Source: Deltaproteobacteria bacterium (GTDB lineage Bacteria > Desulfobacterota > GWC2-55-46 > S146-73). Taken from it: a stretch of 6,960 nt of DNA. This document shows, piece by piece, positions 1 through 4,379 of this stretch (position 1 is its first letter; each line of letters opens with the position of its first letter). The stretch is from positions 1 through 6,960 of the forward strand of contig WGFF01000069.1 in assembly GCA_015492355.1 (NCBI GenBank). The letters run 5' to 3'. The notes below the pieces were generated by a model, which did not search any database, was not told where the DNA came from, and saw only the letters and a program-made list of their open reading frames with translations. The position numbers and the translations under genes were made by a program.

Positions 1-2
1 AA

Positions 3-1139
3 TTGATACCGAAGAACGTGGACTATTTTTCGATTCACCCGCAGGATTGCAGGAATCCCCGCGATGTTGAACAGATATACAAACTCTATGCGGATCAGGA
101 CGGGAAGCTGAAGTCTTTTCCCGTGATCTTTCCAGTCAATGAATGGTGGAACATAATTCCCCATTCACTGCGGTGTTTCGGTACGAGCGGGTTGAGGTTC
201 AAGAGCGATTTCAGGTTCATAAAGGATGGTTCTGGCAGGATAGTGGATGTTGAGAGGGTGTGTACGTTTCCTGTGAGTGCGGAACCCGGGAAACGTATAT
301 TCGGTGGCAGGAAGTGGGGTGAGAGGAAGTGTGACCCTGAGTCGTGCAGTGAATATCAGAAGGGGGAATGCAAGTTCGGTGGGGTCATTCAGTTCTATAT
401 TCCCGGTATAAAGGGCATAGGTGTATGGATACTTCCCACGACGTCATGGTACTCGCTTGCGGAGGTGAAGACCACCCTTGAGATGGTAGGTCGCCTCACG
501 GGTGGTAAGATAGCCGGTACCTTCAACGGGAGGGCTATCTTCAGGCTGAAGAAGGTGGAGGAGGAGATAACAAGGATAGATATGGAAACAGGGAGACCTG
601 TAAAGACCATGCAGTACCTCATCTCTCTGGATGTTGATATGGATATGGCCGAGCTATCTTCTCTGTATGAGGGCATGAGGGCGATAGAGAGTGGTAGACG
701 AGCAGCTGAACTTCTCACGGATGTACCATCTCACAGGGAGAGTGTATCCAGGGAGTTTCAACGGACCGATGGTGGTGGACGTCCGTGTGAGAGAGGTTCT
801 TCAACACCTGATTCATCCTCTGACTCTATTCCCCTGGTAGACAGGTCTCCAGAGCCTCAGGCAGAGGAAACTCTGGATGAGGAAACCCGGGATTCTGGTG
901 ATTCATCTGTCGATACTCCCAGGGATGATACCGGCAAGGGGGCATCCGGTACCAGAAGGGTTCTTACCGGTAGCCAGCTCGCCCTGTGGAACTCAATATC
1001 TGCGCTGTTCAAGACCAGCAAGGAAAAGGCGGCGAAGTTGAAGGAACTAACCGGCAAGGACTCTTTTTATTCACTTACAGAAAAGGAGGCAGCCGAGGCT
1101 CTGAAGAAACTTACTGAGGAGACGTTACAGAGGTATTAA
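3..1139 (+). CDS. gp3-like recombination directionality factor / metal-binding family protein, probably 5'-truncated
   Basis: I read this as a member of the phage/plasmid family annotated as 'hydrolase or metal-binding protein' or 'gp3-like recombination directionality factor'. Some relatives steer a serine integrase towards excision; many are uncharacterised. Numbering from the TTG at position 3, the visible signs are an IPKNVDYF-like opening, a cysteine cluster C110-x4-C115-x7-C123, and the following pattern IPGIKGIGVW...TSWYSLAEVKTTLE...LTGGKIAG (about 133-172). A low-complexity acidic/Ser-rich linker follows (about 243-318), then a helical C-terminal segment (about 320-378, ending in a Leu-Thr-x-Lys-Glu-Ala-Ala pattern) of a type common in phage DNA-binding proteins. 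As I recall the family, 15-25 residues normally precede the 'YPK.lDYF' stretch. The frame is open to the left edge, so the TTG is probably an internal leucine codon and the true start lies outside the window. The stop TAA is followed 30 bases later by a terminator. Family call moderate; exact role uncertain. Confidence 0.7.
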   Translation: MIPKNVDYFSIHPQDCRNPRDVEQIYKLYADQDGKLKSFPVIFPVNEWWNIIPHSLRCFGTSGLRFKSDFRFIKDGSGRIVDVERVCTFPVSAEPGKRIFGGRKWGERKCDPESCSEYQKGECKFGGVIQFYIPGIKGIGVWILPTTSWYSLAEVKTTLEMVGRLTGGKIAGTFNGRAIFRLKKVEEEITRIDMETGRPVKTMQYLISLDVDMDMAELSSLYEGMRAIESGRRAAELLTDVPSHRESVSREFQRTDGGGRPCERGSSTPDSSSDSIPLVDRSPEPQAEETLDEETRDSGDSSVDTPRDDTGKGASGTRRVLTGSQLALWNSISALFKTSKEKAAKLKELTGKDSFYSLTEKEAAEALKKLTEETLQRY

Positions 1140-1168
1140 GTTTTTTGAGAATATTATAAAGATTTCTG

Positions 1169-1206
1169 GAGGGCAGGGACCTGCATGGTCTCTGTCCTCG
1201 TTTTTT
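1169..1206 (+). terminator. Intrinsic terminator after the RDF-like gene
   Basis: A 13-bp stem pairs 1169-1181 with 1187-1199, including two G-U pairs, and encloses the 5-base loop TGCAT. It is followed by G and six Ts (1201-1206). The next ribosome binding site begins only 5 bases after the T run, so the hairpin sits in the leader of the 48-aa gene and leaves no room for a promoter between them. An AT-rich TATTATAAA stretch just upstream (about 1152-1160) could be a -10 region, but no matching -35 is visible. Confidence 0.88.
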
Positions 1207-1210
1207 ATCA

Positions 1211-1216
1211 GGAGGT
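1211..1216 (+). promoter_or_regulatory. Ribosome binding site for the 48-aa ORF
   Basis: GGAGGT lies 5 bases before the ATG at 1222. It is the main reason for calling this short frame a gene. Confidence 0.8.
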
Positions 1217-1221
1217 TTTGT

Positions 1222-1368
1222 ATGGTGGATATGGATGCCATCAGATACCATGTAGGGCAAATAAGAAAATATCTTTTTGAACTCGATGAAGGCGTGGATG
1301 TAGTAGAGAATATACTGAGGCATATTAGAGAAATAAAGGATATATTTGCGGACGAACAGGGGGTGTAA
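1222..1368 (+). CDS. 48-aa hypothetical helical protein
   Basis: This short gene begins MVDMDAIRYHVGQIRKYL and ends FADEQGV. I do not recognise a family. It has a good ribosome binding site 5 bases upstream and ends 2 bases before the primase-like start, so the two are probably translationally linked. The composition suggests one or two amphipathic helices: a hydrophobic residue recurs about every third or fourth position (I7, V11, I14, L18; V25, V28, I31, I35, I38, I41). There is no signal peptide, membrane segment or cysteine. A small helical partner or regulator of the downstream primase-like protein is conceivable, but that is inferred from position only. The gene itself is likely real; its function is unknown. 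Confidence 0.72.
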   Translation: MVDMDAIRYHVGQIRKYLFELDEGVDVVENILRHIREIKDIFADEQGV

Positions 1369-1370
1369 GG

Positions 1371-2360
1371 ATGATAAGGAAAGAGGATATAGAGCTTGCC
1401 CGGGGTGTGAACCTTCCGTCTTTTCTTGAGCACGAGTTTGGTCTTGTACCGTCTCAGAGGAGTAGAACCGGGGTCTTCTATCACAGTCCTTTTCGGAGCG
1501 AGAGTCATCCATCGCTTCATGTATCGTACAAGGGTGATATCTGGGTCTGGTACGATCACGGTTCTGTAGAGAAGGCAGGTGGTGATGCGATAGAGCTTTT
1601 GAGAAGGCTTGGATACTCATTTGCCGAGGCGGTTGAGAAACTCTCCAGATTCAATGGTGGGAATCCGGGACAGAGGATATCCTGTGTGAATAAGACTAAA
1701 AAAGTAAAGAAGGATGTGAATTCCGTGATCGAGAAGTTCGAGAGGATAAGAAAGGCAAGGGAATTGTATGAAAGGTTACCCGATCTTGAAGGCACTGTGA
1801 GGAGGTATTTTGCAGAAAGGGGACTCAGGTTTCATGGTGAACTTGGTTGCAGGATATGTGTGGAATTTTCTGAAGGTACGAGATACATAGTGTTTCCTGT
1901 GCCGTATCCTTCGGATCTGCGTGGTCTTGAGATGAGGGAGATTGTTCCTGTTGAGAAGGAGATATCGACTGATCCTGGTACGAAGAAAAGGCGTAGATGC
2001 AGGGGTGTAAAGACCCTCTGGGTATATAAGCGAGACCCATCCAGGCTTCTCATCACCGAATCCATCCTTGATGCCCTTGCAGGAGAGATGATTCTCGACG
2101 ATCAGACCATGACCCTTGTTTCTCTCAATGGAGTGAATCAGGCAGGAGAGGTGGAGTTTCTAATAAAGAGCATGAGACGACCAGAGGTTGTGTATCTCTC
2201 GCTGGACAGGGATGAATGCGGATATTCTGCAGAAAGGATTGTTTATGATATTCTGAAAAAACATTCCGTCAAAGAGATTATAAAGCCTGTCATTACAGAG
2301 AAGGACCTTTTCAGGGAGTATTACCTCAGGAGATCGAAACAACCTTCCATTTCGAAATAA
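1371..2360 (+). CDS. Primase-like TOPRIM protein with a degenerate CHC2 zinc-finger region
   Basis: The domain order matches DnaG-type and mobile-element primases. Residues about 36-92 (FYHSPFRSESHPSLHV...WYDHG...GGDAIELLRRLGYSFAEAVEKL) align with the CHC2 zinc-finger fold. The four expected metal ligands are replaced: S39, R42, W60 and H63 sit where C, H, C and C are usual. A YFAERGL motif at 146-152 is typical of the linker region of such primases. The TOPRIM domain spans about 225-315, with the catalytic Glu in LLITES (E230), a SLNG turn at 251-254, and the DxD motif LDRDECG (D279, D281). At 329 residues it is far shorter than DnaG and has no visible helicase-binding domain, as in plasmid, integrative-element and phage primases. 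The start is ATG with AGGGGGTG upstream, overlapping the end of the preceding small gene. Likely role: priming or a nucleotidyl/strand-transfer step in replication of the element. TOPRIM assignment strong; primase activity inferred. Confidence 0.82.
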   Translation: MIRKEDIELARGVNLPSFLEHEFGLVPSQRSRTGVFYHSPFRSESHPSLHVSYKGDIWVWYDHGSVEKAGGDAIELLRRLGYSFAEAVEKLSRFNGGNPGQRISCVNKTKKVKKDVNSVIEKFERIRKARELYERLPDLEGTVRRYFAERGLRFHGELGCRICVEFSEGTRYIVFPVPYPSDLRGLEMREIVPVEKEISTDPGTKKRRRCRGVKTLWVYKRDPSRLLITESILDALAGEMILDDQTMTLVSLNGVNQAGEVEFLIKSMRRPEVVYLSLDRDECGYSAERIVYDILKKHSVKEIIKPVITEKDLFREYYLRRSKQPSISK

Positions 2361-2429
2361 TCGTTTGAGTATTAAGATTTTTGTGAGCCTATGGATGGGG
2401 ATGAGACTATTTTTTGAGGAGGTAAGAAG

Positions 2430-3434
2430 GTGGCAAGGTTAGCGTCCAGGGGGAAGATGGGGTTTTATCCCACCCCCGGGAAGACACTCAGGGAGATATC
2501 GAGATTTATCTCTTTTCCACGGTCATGGGATAAAGACGTGCATCTTCTTGATCCGTGTTGTGGAGAGGGAGAGGCTTTGAGGGACATAGCCCTGATGGCT
2601 GAAAGTTGTTACTGTACCACCTGGGGTGTGGAGCTGGATACTGAGAGGGCGGATGTTGCTGGCGAGGTTATTGACAATGTGGTTCAGGGTTCTATTTTTG
2701 AAGCCAGGATAAATCCTCTGGGGTCGATGGGTCTTCTTTTTGTCAATCCTCCCTATGATACAGGTGGTGGTGAGAGGGAGGAGATGAGATTTTTGAAACA
2801 CAGTATCAAGTGGCTCTGTCCCGAAGGGATACTGGTATTCATCGTTCCTGAGCGCATTTTTGAGAACGATAGATACCTGAGATGGATAGGAGAGCACTTC
2901 TATGATGTAGGTATCTTCAGGATTCATAAGGAAGAGTATCCACGATTCAAGCAGGCGGTTCTTTTCGGAAAGAAAAGACTTGCGAGGAAAGAGGTGGAGG
3001 TTTTGCCTCCACCTCCACCCTATCAACATATCGAGGATGTTTGTAGTCGTACGTCGATATATCGCGTTCCCTGTACGACGGGCCCTGAGGTATTCCGGTG
3101 TGGAGAGATCGTTACGGAAAGGGAGATTTTGAAGAATCGTCCACTGGTGGAAGCAAGGATAAAAGAGATTTTCTTAGATGGCGACGACGGGATGATGGGT
3201 TCTTTCAGTCCGCTTTTCCCTGTTCGCAAAGGACATCTCGTTGCGATGATAACGGCAGGTGTTCTGAATGGAAAGATATACAATCCTGATGGAAGTTTTA
3301 TCATCGTCAAAGGATATTCCGAGAGGATACGGACAAAGAGGGAGGAAGAGGACAGAGAGGTAACCACGGATACCTATCGTGTTGGTATCAGGGTCATAGA
3401 CCCGCAGGGGCGTAAATGGTTCGATGTCACATGA
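2430..3434 (+). CDS. DUF6094-type N6-adenine DNA methyltransferase
   Basis: This is a class I S-adenosylmethionine-dependent methyltransferase. Visible motifs are YPTP at 13-16 (N-terminal AdoMet-contact motif), DPCCGEG at 41-47 (motif I), GVELD at 66-70 (motif II, acidic residue for the ribose) and NPPYD at 106-110 (motif IV, typical of N6-adenine or glutamine-type amino methyltransferases). The opening 'MARLxSRxKxGFYPTP' and the C-terminal 'PLFPVRKGHLVAMITAGVLNG...VKG' pattern (about 261-294) fit my memory of the DUF6094 family of plasmids and integrative elements. A run of five prolines (193-197) separates the catalytic part from the C-terminal part. No target-recognition domain is obvious, so the substrate (DNA adenine, or less likely protein) is inferred. 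The start is GTG at 2430 with GAGGAGGT 6 bases upstream. The 69-base gap before it holds no clear terminator. Likely co-transcribed with the primase-like gene. Confidence 0.82.
   Translation: MARLASRGKMGFYPTPGKTLREISRFISFPRSWDKDVHLLDPCCGEGEALRDIALMAESCYCTTWGVELDTERADVAGEVIDNVVQGSIFEARINPLGSMGLLFVNPPYDTGGGEREEMRFLKHSIKWLCPEGILVFIVPERIFENDRYLRWIGEHFYDVGIFRIHKEEYPRFKQAVLFGKKRLARKEVEVLPPPPPYQHIEDVCSRTSIYRVPCTTGPEVFRCGEIVTEREILKNRPLVEARIKEIFLDGDDGMMGSFSPLFPVRKGHLVAMITAGVLNGKIYNPDGSFIIVKGYSERIRTKREEEDREVTTDTYRVGIRVIDPQGRKWFDVT
2991..3015 (+). other. Perfect intragenic hairpin at the proline-run codons
   Basis: GAGGTGGAGG (2991-3000) and CCTCCACCTC (3006-3015) form a perfect 10-bp, GC-rich stem around the loop TTTTG. 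It lies inside the methyltransferase gene, exactly where Glu/Val codons are followed by five proline codons. No T run follows, so it is not an intrinsic terminator. It may slow ribosomes or occlude the internal GGAGG; it may also be a by-product of codon choice. Confidence 0.6.
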
Positions 3435-3435
3435 T

Positions 3436-3441
3436 GGAGGG
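3436..3441 (+). promoter_or_regulatory. Ribosome binding site deciding the 3446 start
   Basis: GGAGGG lies about 5 bases before ATG 3446 and just after the methyltransferase stop codon. It favours 3446 over the in-frame ATG at 3416, which lies inside the methyltransferase gene without a good site. Confidence 0.7.
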
Positions 3442-3445
3442 AGAT

Positions 3446-3976
3446 ATGAAGAATATCGTTTACAGGGGTATAACTGTGAAGACAGATATCGGTCTTTATA
3501 TCAGAAGATACGGTAACACCCATACCATGTTCTTGCTTTCCATATACGGTTCACCACAGCAGACGAAGGCTATCTTTTCAGCCCTTGCTTCTGGCAGGGA
3601 GATCACACTCATGCCAGATGGTATATACCTTGACAGGTCCATTGGTTCCACACTTCATGCAAGGGGCTGGTCCATGGGTTATGGGAAGCACCACATGATC
3701 ATCTGGGACGAGGAGATATACGATATGGCGATATGGTTTGATCCTTCCGACAGACTCCGTGCCTTCGAGAAGGCGATAAAGAAGAGAAAGATACCGTACT
3801 CGTCTGAATATCTACCAGAATTCGAAAAGTCTCTTCTCGAAGAGAAAAGGCTTGTATCTCTCGACGGGTATGGTGGTATACAGGGATACAGGTTTTCATT
3901 CACCGACGATCATGCATGTAATTTGATGGTAGAGAGGGTCATACCATCGTGCATAGTAGTGAAACGGACAGGGTAA
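3446..3976 (+). CDS. Unrecognised 176-aa protein
   Basis: I do not recognise this family. The protein is soluble-looking, with no signal peptide or membrane segment. Visible segments are FLLSIYGSPQQTKAIFSALASG (about 29-50), resembling a strand-turn-helix unit, and a Gly/His/aromatic patch HARGWSMGYGKHHMIIWDEEIYDMAIWF (about 71-98). A lysine/arginine-rich helix AFEKAIKKRKIP follows (about 107-117), then an acidic helix PEFEKSLLEEKRL (124-136) and a GYGGIQGYRF turn (141-150). H71, H82 and H83 with C158 and C169 do not form a recognisable metal site. The start at 3446 is chosen from its ribosome binding site; an upstream in-frame ATG at 3416 would add 10 residues. It lies 11 bases after the methyltransferase and 23 bases before the Tudor-like gene, so it is very likely in the same operon. 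A partner or specificity subunit of the methyltransferase is possible but only positional. Confidence 0.8.
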   Translation: MKNIVYRGITVKTDIGLYIRRYGNTHTMFLLSIYGSPQQTKAIFSALASGREITLMPDGIYLDRSIGSTLHARGWSMGYGKHHMIIWDEEIYDMAIWFDPSDRLRAFEKAIKKRKIPYSSEYLPEFEKSLLEEKRLVSLDGYGGIQGYRFSFTDDHACNLMVERVIPSCIVVKRTG

Positions 3977-3987
3977 TACTTCTATAT

Positions 3988-3996
3988 GAGGTGATC
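3988..3996 (+). promoter_or_regulatory. Extended Shine-Dalgarno deciding a TTG start
   Basis: GAGGTGATC is complementary over nine bases to the usual 16S rRNA 3' end (GATCACCTC). It precedes TTG 4000 by 3 bases when the full match is counted, or about 8 bases from the AGG core. It is the best reason for starting the next gene at TTG 4000 rather than at GTG 3949, which lies inside the preceding gene, or GTG 3991, which lies within the site. Confidence 0.7.
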
Positions 3997-3999
3997 GAA

Positions 4000-4278
4000 T
4001 TGAAGAGAAGAAAAACAAAGAGAAAGAAAGATATATACATATTCCACAGGAAGTATGGCAGGGGAAAGGTGGTGGACTTCCATCCCTATCTTCACGTGGT
4101 TGTCCTTTTCAGCGACAACGGAAGGGTCGAGCAGAGGAGGTTTTCCTGCTCAAAGAGGAATCTTGAAGATATGCGACTTATGGATGGTACACCTGATGGT
4201 GTATCTTTTGAGGAGGTTGTAGATGAGGAGAGGAAAAGGGTTGTGTGGTACAAGAACTTCTTTCCTCCGCCGAGATAA
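4000..4278 (+). CDS. 92-aa basic protein with a UvrD/PcrA-tail (Tudor-like) motif
   Basis: The N-terminus is extremely basic (KRRKTKRKK at 2-10). It is followed by IFHRKYGRGKVVDFHPYLHVVVLFSDNGRVEQRRFSCSKRNLE (about 14-56). The pattern 'H-x2-YG-x-GKV ... V-x-V-x-F-x2-G-x3-RRF ... L' matches the small beta-barrel (Tudor-like) domain at the C-terminus of UvrD/PcrA helicases and in related proteins; in PcrA this domain binds RNA polymerase. The remaining 35 residues are acidic, then aromatic/proline-rich (WYKNFFPPPR). Here the domain is a stand-alone gene. It lies just upstream of a helicase gene that lacks an obvious copy, so it may act as an adaptor to RNA polymerase or nucleic acid; that is inference. 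The TTG start is supported by an extended ribosome binding site. Starting at GTG 3949 would give 109 aa and overlap the preceding gene. The stop codon overlaps the AT-rich start of the intergenic repeat element. Confidence 0.72.
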   Translation: MKRRKTKRKKDIYIFHRKYGRGKVVDFHPYLHVVVLFSDNGRVEQRRFSCSKRNLEDMRLMDGTPDGVSFEEVVDEERKRVVWYKNFFPPPR

Positions 4279-4324
4279 TATATAAATAGAACTTTTCTGG
4301 TTCAGTAGACCAACGAACAGCCAC
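4276..4324 (+). repeat. Conserved intergenic element, copy 1 (upstream of the helicase)
   Basis: In order: TAATATA (4276-4282), three differing bases, ATAG (4286-4289), a variable spacer, TTCAGTAGA (4301-4309), one base, and CAACGAACAGCCAC (4311-4324). Copy 2 at 6843-6891 has the same parts in the same order, and the distance from TAATATA to TTCAGTAGA differs by only 1 base. The last bases (AGCCAC) are the outer stem of the following terminator; the rest is not needed for termination. The AT-rich part could be a promoter -10 (TATAAATA also occurs at 4281-4288), but no convincing -35 is visible. The element overlaps the stop codon of the Tudor-like gene. Confidence 0.75.
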
Positions 4325-4353
4325 AGACACCTGAGTTGTCTGTGGCTTTTTTT
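4319..4353 (+). terminator. Intrinsic terminator in the helicase leader
   Basis: AGCCACAGACA (4319-4329) pairs perfectly over 11 bp with TGTCTGTGGCT (4337-4347) across a 7-base loop, and a T run continues to 4353. The helicase ribosome binding site starts about 14 bases later, so no promoter fits between them. Helicase transcripts must read through this hairpin or start inside the element. Confidence 0.92.
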
Positions 4354-4379
4354 ATTTCACGATAAGAAGGGAGGGTTTT

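Noticed and set aside
1111..1620. Minus-strand open frame across the first intergenic region
   Set aside because: It runs through the terminator and antisense to the 48-aa and primase-like genes. Its translation has no recognisable motif.
1133..2387. Similar strings GTATTAAG-T-rich-GAG after the stop codons near 1139 and 2369-2387
   Set aside because: The match is short, AT-rich and without a conserved continuation, so chance is the simpler explanation.
2391..2417. Eight-codon ATG frame just before the methyltransferase
   Set aside because: No ribosome binding site precedes it and no terminator or attenuator follows, so a leader peptide is not supported.
4281..4288. TATAAATA, identical to the T4-type late promoter core
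   Set aside because: Only copy 1 has it exactly; copy 2 reads differently at that place. An AT-rich octamer alone, without other T4-like genes, is not enough to call a late promoter.
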